DNA of 6,386 nucleotides from contig JAHAYQ010000232.1 in the NCBI GenBank assembly GCA_018384465.1, forward strand, positions 1-6,386. Reading direction: 5' to 3'. A program made the translations under genes and the position numbers. Shown piece by piece: positions 1-6,304 of the stretch. Below the pieces are notes generated by a model. It ran no database searches and had not been told where the DNA came from. It worked only from the letters and a program-made list of their open reading frames with translations. This DNA comes from Myroides sp. (GTDB lineage: Bacteria > Bacteroidota > Bacteroidia > Flavobacteriales > Flavobacteriaceae). Position 1 is the stretch's first letter, and the number at the start of each line of letters is the position of its first letter.

Positions 1-119
1 TTGAATACCAATTTCAAGATTGGACTAACACAGGAAACGGTGAGGCTTATTACGCTATTTCTACTTTTGTAGTTTTAAAAAGTAATGAACCAATTAATAA
101 GGCAACAATTAACGATTAG
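1..119 (+). CDS. C-terminal end of an unidentified protein (5' end outside window)
   Basis: Reading from base 3, an open frame of 38 codons runs to a TAG stop at 117-119. The other two plus-strand frames are closed by stops within this stretch. The residues begin EYQFQDWTNTGNGEAYY and finish NKATIND. The composition (aromatic, Asn, Thr and Gly residues mixed with a hydrophobic STFVVL strand) looks like the tail of a folded, possibly beta-rich protein rather than random translation. I do not recognise the family and assign no function. The gene converges on bcp with a 24-bp gap that contains no convincing terminator hairpin, only the A/T-only palindrome TTTTTAAAAA. Confidence reflects the short visible length. 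Confidence 0.6.
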   Translation, partial: EYQFQDWTNTGNGEAYYAISTFVVLKSNEPINKATIND

Positions 120-143
120 AGCTTCTGTTTTTAAAAATCATTA

Positions 144-596
144 TTATTTTAAAATTTGTTCAGTATGAACTTTTGTTTTTACTTTTGAAATAACTTCGGT
201 AATTACGCCTTGTTCATTAATTAAAAAAGTAGTCCGATGGATCCCATCGTATTCACGCCCCATAAACTTTTTTGCCCCCCAAACTCCGTAAGCTTCAATT
301 ATGGTCTTATCTTCGTCAGCCAACAACGGGTATTGAATATTGTTTTTGACAGCAAAATTTAACTGCCTCTGTTGAGAATCAGCACTTACACCAATAATTT
401 GATAATTATCAGCTACAAATCGATTTAAATTATTTTGTAAATCGCATGCTTGTGCGGTACATCCAGGAGTAGATGCTTTAGGATAAAAAAACAACACAAC
501 TTTTTTCCCTTTAAAATCTTTTAAATTTACCGTTTCACCATTTTGATTAGTTCCTGTAAAATCGGGAGCTTTATCTCCTGCTTTTAATGTCGTCAT
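144..596 (-). CDS. bcp: Thioredoxin-dependent thiol peroxidase, BCP/PrxQ-type peroxiredoxin
   Basis: The 150-residue product has the usual length for bacterioferritin comigratory protein (BCP/PrxQ) peroxiredoxins. These cytoplasmic enzymes reduce hydrogen peroxide and organic hydroperoxides and are recycled by thioredoxin. The active-site motif PxxxTxxC is present as P39, T43 and C46 (YPKASTPGCT). C46 is the expected peroxidatic cysteine. C51 lies five residues later, the spacing of the resolving cysteine in atypical 2-Cys BCPs such as E. coli Bcp. R121 in HRTTFLI fits the conserved active-site arginine, and the N-terminal GDKAPDF is typical of the AhpC/TSA fold. The ATG at 594-596 places that motif at the normal distance from the N-terminus. 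The gene is transcribed divergently from nth across 39 bp, so the two may share control. Nothing is truncated or missing. Confidence 0.95.
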   Translation of the reverse strand: MTTLKAGDKAPDFTGTNQNGETVNLKDFKGKKVVLFFYPKASTPGCTAQACDLQNNLNRFVADNYQIIGVSADSQQRQLNFAVKNNIQYPLLADEDKTIIEAYGVWGAKKFMGREYDGIHRTTFLINEQGVITEVISKVKTKVHTEQILK

Positions 597-603
597 AATT
601 TTG

Positions 604-611
604 TATTTTTG
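604..611 (+). promoter_or_regulatory. Candidate nth -7 promoter element
   Basis: TATTTTTG matches the Bacteroidota -7 consensus TAnnTTTG exactly. It would start transcription near 618 and leave a leader of about 18 nt before the nth ATG at 636. No good -33 TTG is visible at the usual distance, so the match rests on the -7 element and its position. The same octamer precedes the start codon at 6344. Confidence 0.5.
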
Positions 612-623
612 TAAAGTTACAAA
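608..623. promoter_or_regulatory. Perfect dyad between bcp and nth, possible operator
   Basis: TTTGTAA-AG-TTACAAA is a perfect 7+7 bp inverted repeat with a 2-bp centre, in the middle of the 39-bp divergent region. It overlaps the end of the nth -7 box and the whole proposed bcp -7 box, so a dimeric regulator bound here could affect both genes. The symmetry may also arise in part because two head-to-head TTTG-containing promoters are packed into so little space. No regulator can be named from the sequence. Confidence 0.4.
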
Positions 624-643
624 TCATTTTGCATAATGACCAA
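612..643 (-). promoter_or_regulatory. Candidate bcp promoter
   Basis: On the minus strand, TTG (641-643, inside the second and third codons of nth) is followed after 21 nt by TAACTTTA (612-619). This agrees with TAnnTTTG at seven of the eight positions, counting the two free ones, and the spacing suits Bacteroidota promoters. Initiation would fall just upstream of the bcp ATG at 596, giving a very short leader. The last base of the -7 box is off consensus, so the assignment is tentative. Confidence 0.35.
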
Positions 644-1295
644 AAAAGAAAAAGTTCAGTTTGTTATTGACACTTTAGAAGAACTGTATCCAGAGGTGCC
701 TATACCTTTAGATCATAAAGATCCTTATACTTTATTAATTGCCGTGCTATTATCGGCTCAATGTACCGATGTACGCGTAAACCAAATTACTCCTAAATTA
801 TTTGCCTTTGCAGATAACCCGTATGATATGGTTAAACTTTCTGTTGAAGAAATTGCAGAAATTATTCGTCCGTGCGGATTATCACCAATGAAATCAAAAG
901 GAATTTACGGATTAAGTAAAATATTAATTGAACAATATGACGGTGAGGTTCCTGCAGATATATCTATTTTAGAAACATTGCCTGCGGTGGGTCATAAAAC
1001 AGCTTCGGTAGTTATGTCGCAAGCATTTAACATTCCTGCTTTTCCGGTTGACACTCACATTCATAGATTAATGCACCGTTGGAACTTAAGTTCTGGAAAA
1101 AACGTGCAACAAACCGAAAAAGATGCAAAAAGATTGTTTCCTGAAAATAAATGGAACAAACTGCATTTACAAATGATTTGGTACGGACGTGAGTATTCAC
1201 CTGCGCGCGGATGGAAATTTAACAACGATATTATTACCCGCGCCATTGGAACTAAAGCAATGATTAATGAATTACTAAAAACACACAAACAATAA
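636..1295 (+). CDS. nth: Endonuclease III-type DNA glycosylase/AP lyase lacking the [4Fe-4S] cluster ligands
   Basis: The 219-residue protein belongs to the HhH-GPD superfamily and is close in length to E. coli Nth (211 residues). Nth removes oxidised pyrimidines from DNA and cuts the strand by beta-elimination, opening base excision repair. LLSAQCTD (38-45) is the family N-terminal signature. The helix-hairpin-helix LPAVGHKTASVV (115-126) supplies K121, the expected Schiff-base lysine. VDTHIHR (138-144) supplies D139, the catalytic aspartate. The C-terminal C-x6-C-x2-C-x5-C cluster of classical Nth is absent: the only cysteines are C43 and C80, and the tail after WYGREYSPARGW has none. From memory, flavobacterial Nth proteins share this, so activity is probably retained. 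A second in-frame stop (TAG) directly follows TAA. The gene is divergent from bcp and ends 6 bp from the convergent FUSC gene. Confidence 0.94.
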   Translation: MTKKEKVQFVIDTLEELYPEVPIPLDHKDPYTLLIAVLLSAQCTDVRVNQITPKLFAFADNPYDMVKLSVEEIAEIIRPCGLSPMKSKGIYGLSKILIEQYDGEVPADISILETLPAVGHKTASVVMSQAFNIPAFPVDTHIHRLMHRWNLSSGKNVQQTEKDAKRLFPENKWNKLHLQMIWYGREYSPARGWKFNNDIITRAIGTKAMINELLKTHKQ

Positions 1296-1301
1296 TAGCG
1301 C

Positions 1302-2363
1302 TTATTTTTTTGGTGAAATTTTACGTAAAATAATCTTAGATCTTTTCATTTGTAACTTGGTATAAAAATGAATACGTTGATGGTAAAGCAACCAACCACC
1401 TGCTGCCCCAATGAAACTACCTATAAAGGTATCTAATAAACGTGCTTGAATTAGATATTTAGGTTGAGACATTAAAGAAATGTTAGGTTCTGCTAAAAAT
1501 ATAGTAAGCATGGTAATAAAAACAGCTGCAATAATATAATTACGCACGACAAAAAATTCGATAATAATTTGCAGTATCAAAATACACAAGCACACACCTA
1601 ATACAGATAGTTTAATTTGTAATACGCACCACATTAATCCTAACCCCACTACGGTTCCTAAAACTCTTTGAATAGCTCGGGCAACTACGTGTTGTGTAGA
1701 TATCCCTTGCATTACAGCCATGCACGAAATAGGAATCCAATACGGATTGGGCATTTGAAAAATTTTGGCTATCAGTAACGAAACTCCAATCGTTGCTCCA
1801 AAAATAGCCGACTCGGTTATATTCAAATACTTATTAGCCCGAAAAACAACAACAGGTTCTTCCGCATCTGACCTTCTTAGAGTTAATAAACTATATATCA
1901 AACCTATAACAAACGAAATCATTACACCTAAAGATACGTAACCAATATCGGATGCAAAATGAGAAATATCTTGAGGTTGCGCTATTGCCATAGCGGTAAT
2001 CATTGTAAAAAAAAAGTTCCCTGGCGGACGGTTCAAATTCAATCTAAACAAAGAATAATGAACCGCAAAAGTGTATAACGCTAACGCAATAGGTGCCAAC
2101 CAAAACAGATGCGAAAAGAGCGCTCCGTACGTGTAAGAAAAAATAAATCCAAAACCACAAACCATAAGAATCATCATACGGTTTATTAAATTTTTAGATT
2201 GAATATACAATATAACCAAAGCCCCTACCGAAGCTAATTTTCCTGCTTGCATATCACCCATTTGCCAAGCCAACAATAGCGGCACACCCACACATAAACC
2301 AGCAATTACCGGCAAATGCCATGCTCTATTCGTACTTTTTAAAGCAAACAGTTGTTTCCACAT
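1302..2363 (-). CDS. FUSC-family (fusaric acid resistance/YccS-like) inner-membrane protein
   Basis: This is a 353-residue, strongly hydrophobic protein with roughly ten to twelve membrane segments, for example near 17-33, 62-79, 86-104, 140-161, 185-203, 233-247, 252-271, 275-291 and 311-327. The stretch NPYWIPISCMAVMQG (206-220) followed by RAIQRVLGTVVG (229-240) is the characteristic FUSC/aromatic-acid-exporter core. A degenerate copy of this layout, SVGALVILYIQSKN then RMMILMVCGFGF (45-73), lies in the N-terminal half and suggests an internal duplication. It is about half the length of AaeB or YccS and lacks their large cytoplasmic domain. Family members are usually linked to efflux of aromatic or toxic small molecules, but the substrate here is unknown. 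The basic tail (336-353) should be cytoplasmic. The ATG at 2361-2363 is the natural start and has its own promoter candidate just upstream. The gene converges on nth. Confidence 0.82.
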   Translation of the reverse strand: MWKQLFALKSTNRAWHLPVIAGLCVGVPLLLAWQMGDMQAGKLASVGALVILYIQSKNLINRMMILMVCGFGFIFSYTYGALFSHLFWLAPIALALYTFAVHYSLFRLNLNRPPGNFFFTMITAMAIAQPQDISHFASDIGYVSLGVMISFVIGLIYSLLTLRRSDAEEPVVVFRANKYLNITESAIFGATIGVSLLIAKIFQMPNPYWIPISCMAVMQGISTQHVVARAIQRVLGTVVGLGLMWCVLQIKLSVLGVCLCILILQIIIEFFVVRNYIIAAVFITMLTIFLAEPNISLMSQPKYLIQARLLDTFIGSFIGAAGGWLLYHQRIHFYTKLQMKRSKIILRKISPKK

Positions 2364-2379
2364 GTTAATGAAATTTATA

Positions 2380-2387
2380 CAAAATTA
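2380..2387 (-). promoter_or_regulatory. Candidate promoter -7 element for the FUSC gene
   Basis: The minus strand reads TAATTTTG, an exact TAnnTTTG match. It would start transcription about 10 nt before the ATG at 2363. No TTG is seen at the normal -33 distance. Because an intrinsic terminator lies just upstream at 2441-2470, an independent promoter is expected here, which supports the call. Confidence 0.45.
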
Positions 2388-2440
2388 GTGGTTTAAAATG
2401 AACTAAAATTACTCTTTAACCGCAATTAATTTTAAATCAT

Positions 2441-2470
2441 AAAAAAAAGGAACTTTTGTTGAGTTCCTTT
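2441..2470 (-). terminator. Intrinsic terminator of the sigma factor/small ORF unit
   Basis: Read on the minus strand, a 9-bp stem AAAGGAACT/AGTTCCTTT encloses a 7-nt loop (CAACAAA) and runs into a tract of eight T in total, five of them beyond the stem. This is the clearest rho-independent terminator in the window. Its first stem arm overlaps the stop codon of the small ORF (2469-2471), so it ends that transcript immediately. It separates the sigma unit from the FUSC gene, which lies downstream on the same strand. Confidence 0.85.
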
Positions 2471-2612
2471 AGTTTTGAAAAGTTATGAAATCGAATGTGC
2501 CATATTTAACGGCTGTTGTACTTTTACTGTAGTTTAAAATAAAATCTACCGTACTTTTTTTGGGCAAAGGTTTTGCTTGTTGTTTACTGTTGCTTTTGTA
2601 ATTTTTTATCAT
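2469..2612 (-). CDS. Small basic protein (47 residues) of unknown function downstream of an ECF sigma factor
   Basis: An ATG at 2610-2612 opens a 47-codon frame beginning MIKNYKSNSKQQAKPLPKK and ending FDFITFQN. The frame stays open upstream to a TTG at 2655-2657, which would give 62 residues. I prefer the ATG because TTG starts are rare and the extra residues look like untranslated spacer. The protein is basic (eight Lys, two Asp, no Glu). It has a Lys/Gln/Pro-rich flexible N-terminus and a more ordered C-terminal part around STVDFILNYSKS (20-31). It shows no signal peptide, membrane segment or cysteine. The start lies 51 nt after the sigma factor stop and the stop sits in the stem of the terminator, so the two genes very probably share a transcript. 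I recall similar short ORFs behind sigma genes in Flavobacteriaceae but cannot verify this. The function is unknown. A role in modulating the sigma factor is speculation from position alone. Confidence 0.6.
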   Translation of the reverse strand: MIKNYKSNSKQQAKPLPKKSTVDFILNYSKSTTAVKYGTFDFITFQN

Positions 2613-2663
2613 ATAACTAAAGTTAGATTTTATGATATAACGCAAAAGCTTAGACAAATATTG

Positions 2664-3248
2664 TTAGTCGTTTAAAATAATTTGATTTTTAGTTATAATT
2701 TTCCGCAAATTGATAATTGCATAGCGCATTCTTCCTAAGGCGGTATTGATGCTGATACCGTTTAACTCTGATATTTCTTTAAATGTTAGATCGTCAAAAA
2801 GTCGTAAACGAATTATTTCTTGTTGATCTTCGGGCAACTTTTGAATTAGAACATGTAAATCATCTTCTATTTGTCCGGCTATCATTTTGTTTTCAATATT
2901 CATTTCTCCGTCTAACATCATATTAAAAATAGAATATTCTTCTTGATCGCGTTTCATTTTCATTTTAGATTGCTTTCTAAAATAATCAATGATTAAATTA
3001 TGAGCTATACGCATTACCCAAGGTAAAAATTTACCTTCTTCGTTGTAATTTTGCTTTCTAATGGTATTGATGACTTTAATAAAGGTTTCCTGAAAAATAT
3101 CATCAGATAAATCTCTATCCTTAACCTTAGAATAAATAAAACTGTAAATACGTGATTGATGACGCTCTATCAATTGCGCCAATGCCCATTCGTTTCCAGA
3201 AGCGTATTCGTGTACTAATACTGCATCTGACAAAATTTCTTTTGCCAT
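2664..3248 (-). CDS. ECF-type RNA polymerase sigma-70 family factor
   Basis: The 194-residue protein has the two-domain layout of extracytoplasmic-function (group 4) sigma factors, with no sigma regions 1 or 3. Region 2 spans about 25-95. It includes the core-binding segment LSDDIFQETFIKVI (47-60) and the -10-recognition segment with PWVMRIAHNLIIDYFRK (76-92). Region 4 spans about 131-184, with the usual lead-in LPEDQQEIIRLR (138-149) and a helix-turn-helix DLTFKEISELNGIS... (153-166) continuing through LGRMRYAIINLRK (171-183). It redirects RNA polymerase to a specific promoter set, which the sequence does not reveal. No anti-sigma factor with membrane segments is adjacent. The only partner in the transcript is the small ORF at 2469-2612. 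The gene is divergent from uvrA, separated by 204 bp. The start ATG at 3246-3248 gives the usual short lead into region 2. Confidence 0.93.
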   Translation of the reverse strand: MAKEILSDAVLVHEYASGNEWALAQLIERHQSRIYSFIYSKVKDRDLSDDIFQETFIKVINTIRKQNYNEEGKFLPWVMRIAHNLIIDYFRKQSKMKMKRDQEEYSIFNMMLDGEMNIENKMIAGQIEDDLHVLIQKLPEDQQEIIRLRLFDDLTFKEISELNGISINTALGRMRYAIINLRKIITKNQIILND

Positions 3249-3321
3249 TTTAACTATGTTTTTAGGTTTTTAGTATAAGTACAAATACGTAATAGGCGAT
3301 ATTTTTAAGGAGTTATAGAAA

Positions 3322-3329
3322 CAAATATA
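3322..3329 (-). promoter_or_regulatory. Candidate -7 element for the sigma factor unit
   Basis: The minus strand reads TATATTTG, an exact TAnnTTTG match. Transcription would begin near 3316 and leave a leader of about 70 nt before the ATG at 3248. No clear -33 TTG is present; the upstream side is instead the A/T-tract repeat region. The surroundings are so AT-rich that a chance match is possible. Confidence 0.38.
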
Positions 3330-3372
3330 TAAAAAAATATTTCTTAAAAAAAACTTAATAAAAAAATATTTC
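3329..3372. repeat. 15-bp direct repeat of A-tract sequence between the sigma gene and uvrA
   Basis: ATAAAAAAATATTTC occurs without mismatch at 3329-3343 and again at 3358-3372, a 29-bp offset. Both copies lie upstream of the start sites of the two divergent genes, and the first abuts the sigma -7 candidate. Phased A-tracts can bend DNA or act as UP-like elements. A repeated regulator site is another option, and low-complexity chance is a third. The remainder of the 204-bp spacer holds the two promoter candidates and no gene that I can see. Confidence 0.5.
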
Positions 3373-3426
3373 CTTTTTTATCTAAATGAAATTGTAACAG
3401 ATAAATCATCTTCGTTTAATAATTCG

Positions 3427-3434
3427 TAAATTTG
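3427..3434 (+). promoter_or_regulatory. Candidate uvrA -7 promoter element
   Basis: TAAATTTG is an exact TAnnTTTG match placed 18 bp before the uvrA ATG at 3453, implying a leader of about 12 nt. The nearest upstream TTG (3392-3394) is 32 nt away, too far for a normal -33 box. I see no purine-rich Shine-Dalgarno sequence, as is usual in Flavobacteriaceae. Confidence 0.5.
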
Positions 3435-3452
3435 TAGTTATTTTAAAGACAA

Positions 3453-6266
3453 ATGAAGAAGACAGATTTTTCTAAAATCGATCCAAAACAAAATATAATT
3501 ATCAAAGGGGCACATTTACATAATTTAAAAAATGTAGATGTCGTAATACCTCGCAACAAAATGGTGGTAATTACGGGCTTATCGGGTTCGGGTAAATCAA
3601 GCTTGGCTTTTGACACCCTTTATGCCGAAGGTCAGCGCCGTTACGTAGAAAGCCTTTCTTCCTACGCGCGCCAATTTTTAGGTAGAATTAACAAGCCGAA
3701 AGTAGAATATATTAAAGGCATTGCCCCTGCTGTAGCTATTGAACAAAAAGTGAATACAGCCAATGCTCGATCTACTGTGGGCACATCAACCGAAATTTAC
3801 GACTATTTAAAGCTTTTATATGCGCGTATTGGTAAAACTTTTTCTCCTATTTCAGGAAACGAAGTTAAAAAACACACCGTAACCGATGTAACCAATGCTG
3901 TAAAAACCTTTGAAGAAGGATCAAAATGGTTGCTATTGGCCCCTATTTATGATTTAAAAGAACGATCAATCATCGATCAATTAAATATTGCCTTACAACA
4001 AGGTTTTGCACGTGTTTTTTATAAAAATGAAACCAAGCGAATTGATGAATTTGTGGATGAATTTGAGTCAAAAAAACTTAAAGCCGAAGACATTCAGCTA
4101 ATTATTGACCGTTTGGTTGTTAGACATGAAGAAGATTTTTACAACCGTTTGTCTGATGCCGTAGATACAGCTTTTTTTGAAGGAAAAGGCGTGTTATATC
4201 TTAACAATTTGGCGAATAATGATCGACTTGAATTTAATAATAAGTTCGAGTTAGACGGGATTACCTTTTTAGAACCCAATGTGCATTTATTTAGTTTCAA
4301 CAATCCATACGGCGCATGCCCTAAATGCGACGGGTTTGGAACCACAATTGGTATAGACGAAGATTTGGTTGTGCCTAATACAGCGCTATCGGTCTATGAA
4401 AATGCTATTTATCCCTGGCGTGGTGAAAGTATGTCGTGGTATCGTGATCAATTAGTAAACAACTCGCATAAATTCGACTTTCCTATTCACAAACCATTCT
4501 ATGATTTAAGCAACGAACAAAAAAAATTAATTTGGGAAGGTAACAGTTATTTTACCGGACTCAATTATTTCTTTAAAGACTTAGAAGCTAACAGTTATAA
4601 AATACAAAACAGAGTGATGTTATCACGATATCGCGGTAAAACCAAATGTAATGTATGTAATGGAAAAAGGTTAAGAGAAGAAGCCAATTATGTAAAAGTT
4701 GCCGATAAAACTATTTCAGATTTAGTTGATCTGCCAATAAATGAGCTAAGAGATTTATTCAAAAACATTAAACTGAATGATTTTGAGGAAAAAGTAGCTA
4801 AACGACTATTACTGGAAATTAACAACCGACTGCAGTTTTTAAGCGATGTTGGATTGGATTATTTAACCATTAACCGACGTTCATCTACTCTTTCAGGAGG
4901 TGAATCACAGCGAATTAATTTAGCAACTTCCTTAGGAAGCAGTTTGGTTGGATCGATGTATATTTTAGATGAGCCTAGTATTGGTTTGCATTCACGCGAT
5001 TCTGAAAAGCTGATAGATGTACTTAAAAACTTGCGCGATTTAGGAAATACCGTAATTATCGTTGAACACGATGAAGATGTAATGAAAGCTGCCGATGAAA
5101 TTATTGATATTGGTCCAGAAGCTGGTGTATTAGGAGGAGAATTAGTTGCGCAAGGCAGTTTTAATGAAATTCTAAAAACCGACACACTTACCGCCAAATA
5201 CCTAAATGGAGATTTAGAAATTAAAGCACCTGCAAAACGACGACCAGTAAAAAATTACATTGAGATTAAAGGTGCCCGTGAAAATAACCTTAAAAACATC
5301 GATGTGGTTTTTCCGTTAGATTGTTTAACAATGGTTACAGGAGTTTCGGGAAGTGGAAAATCTACCTTAGTAAAAAAAATATTGTATCCGGCTTTACAAA
5401 AGCAGTTAATTGGAACCAGTGAAAAACCTGGCCAATTTAATGAAATCACCGGATCATTTTCACATATTAAACACATTGAATACGTAGATCAAAACCCCAT
5501 TGGAAAAAGTTCCCGATCAAATCCTATTTCGTACATAAAAGCATACGATGAAATTCGAGATCTATTTTCTAAACAAAAACTATCAAAATTAAGAAATTAC
5601 CAACCCAAACATTTTTCGTTTAATGTAGAAGGTGGTCGATGTGAAGTGTGCAAAGGAGATGGTGTGGTTACCATTGAAATGCAATTCATGGCCGATGTGC
5701 ATTTGGAATGCGAAGCCTGTAAAGGAAAACGCTTTAAAAAGGAAATTTTAGAAGTGAATTTTGAAGGCAAGAATATTTTTGATGTATTGAATTTAACTGT
5801 TGATGAAGCATTGGCTTTTTTCACCGAAAACAAACAAGATAAAATTGCGCAGAAAATTCAGCCTTTACAAGATGTTGGCTTGGGATATGTAGCATTGGGG
5901 CAATCGTCTTCTACCCTATCTGGGGGCGAAGCACAACGGGTAAAACTAGCTACTTTTTTAGGAAAAGGTGCCGTAAAAGAACGTGCTTTATTCATTTTTG
6001 ATGAACCAACCACTGGCTTGCATTTTCATGACATTCAAAAATTATTGCAATCGTTTCAGGCATTGATCGAAAAAGGACATTCAATCATTGTCATCGAGCA
6101 TAATTTAGATATGGTAAAATGTGCCGATTATGTAATTGATATTGGTCCTGACGGTGGAAAAAAAGGAGGAACTGTAGTTGCTACTGGTACCCCTGAAGAC
6201 ATTGTAAAAAATAAAAAATCGATCACAGGAATTTATTTAAAAGACAAGTTGAAACCTGAACTATAA
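3453..6266 (+). CDS. uvrA: Excinuclease ABC subunit A (UvrA), ATPase of nucleotide excision repair
   Basis: At 937 residues this is a full-length UvrA (E. coli, 940). Dimeric UvrA scans DNA for bulky or helix-distorting lesions, loads UvrB, and so starts UvrABC incision in the cytoplasm. Both ABC modules are intact. Module I has Walker A GLSGSGKSS (42-50), signature LSGGESQR (480-487), Walker B YILDEPS (503-509) and H539. Module II has Walker A GVSGSGKST (630-638), signature LSGGEAQR (822-829), Walker B LFIFDEPT (846-853) and H883. C730/C733 with C753/C756 form the C-terminal zinc module. C289/C292 and C399/C402 occupy the homologous positions in signature domain I. The additional CxxC normally about 20 residues before FNNPYGAC is absent; KFELDGITFLEPN stands there, which I believe is usual in Bacteroidota. 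Residues near 130-230 should contact UvrB. It is divergent from the ECF sigma gene and has its own promoter candidate. The retained UvrB-binding region favours the repair-active UvrA over shorter transporter-like paralogues. Confidence 0.97.
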   Translation: MKKTDFSKIDPKQNIIIKGAHLHNLKNVDVVIPRNKMVVITGLSGSGKSSLAFDTLYAEGQRRYVESLSSYARQFLGRINKPKVEYIKGIAPAVAIEQKVNTANARSTVGTSTEIYDYLKLLYARIGKTFSPISGNEVKKHTVTDVTNAVKTFEEGSKWLLLAPIYDLKERSIIDQLNIALQQGFARVFYKNETKRIDEFVDEFESKKLKAEDIQLIIDRLVVRHEEDFYNRLSDAVDTAFFEGKGVLYLNNLANNDRLEFNNKFELDGITFLEPNVHLFSFNNPYGACPKCDGFGTTIGIDEDLVVPNTALSVYENAIYPWRGESMSWYRDQLVNNSHKFDFPIHKPFYDLSNEQKKLIWEGNSYFTGLNYFFKDLEANSYKIQNRVMLSRYRGKTKCNVCNGKRLREEANYVKVADKTISDLVDLPINELRDLFKNIKLNDFEEKVAKRLLLEINNRLQFLSDVGLDYLTINRRSSTLSGGESQRINLATSLGSSLVGSMYILDEPSIGLHSRDSEKLIDVLKNLRDLGNTVIIVEHDEDVMKAADEIIDIGPEAGVLGGELVAQGSFNEILKTDTLTAKYLNGDLEIKAPAKRRPVKNYIEIKGARENNLKNIDVVFPLDCLTMVTGVSGSGKSTLVKKILYPALQKQLIGTSEKPGQFNEITGSFSHIKHIEYVDQNPIGKSSRSNPISYIKAYDEIRDLFSKQKLSKLRNYQPKHFSFNVEGGRCEVCKGDGVVTIEMQFMADVHLECEACKGKRFKKEILEVNFEGKNIFDVLNLTVDEALAFFTENKQDKIAQKIQPLQDVGLGYVALGQSSSTLSGGEAQRVKLATFLGKGAVKERALFIFDEPTTGLHFHDIQKLLQSFQALIEKGHSIIVIEHNLDMVKCADYVIDIGPDGGKKGGTVVATGTPEDIVKNKKSITGIYLKDKLKPEL

Positions 6267-6304
6267 ATTAAAGTTAAAATACCAACCAAGCCGTTTAAAT
6301 TAAG

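Noticed and set aside
127..138. TTTTTAAAAA palindrome between the convergent ends of the upstream gene and bcp.
   Set aside because: It has no G/C pairs and no loop, and in AT-rich DNA this is expected by chance.
636..1295. Possibility that the missing Nth cysteines result from a frameshift near the 3' end.
   Set aside because: The frame stays coherent to the stop with a plausible folded tail, tandem stops follow, and I recall the same tail in flavobacterial homologues.
1287..1310. AATAA (1291-1295) can pair with TTATT (1302-1306) around TAGCGC, followed by a T-run, between the convergent nth and FUSC genes.
   Set aside because: The stem is five A/T pairs only and would be very weak. The T-run is partly coding sequence of the FUSC gene end. 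It is not good enough to call a terminator.
2613..2657. N-terminal extension of the small ORF using TTG at 2655-2657.
   Set aside because: TTG starts are uncommon, an ATG follows 15 codons later, and the added residues show no features that require them. It is kept only as an alternative start.
4859..5197. Long open frame antisense to uvrA, Ser- and Pro-rich.
   Set aside because: It lies wholly opposite intact ABC motifs of uvrA and has low-complexity composition from reverse reading of AT-rich codons. It has no promoter or recognisable domain. The other antisense frames within uvrA and nth fail for the same reasons.
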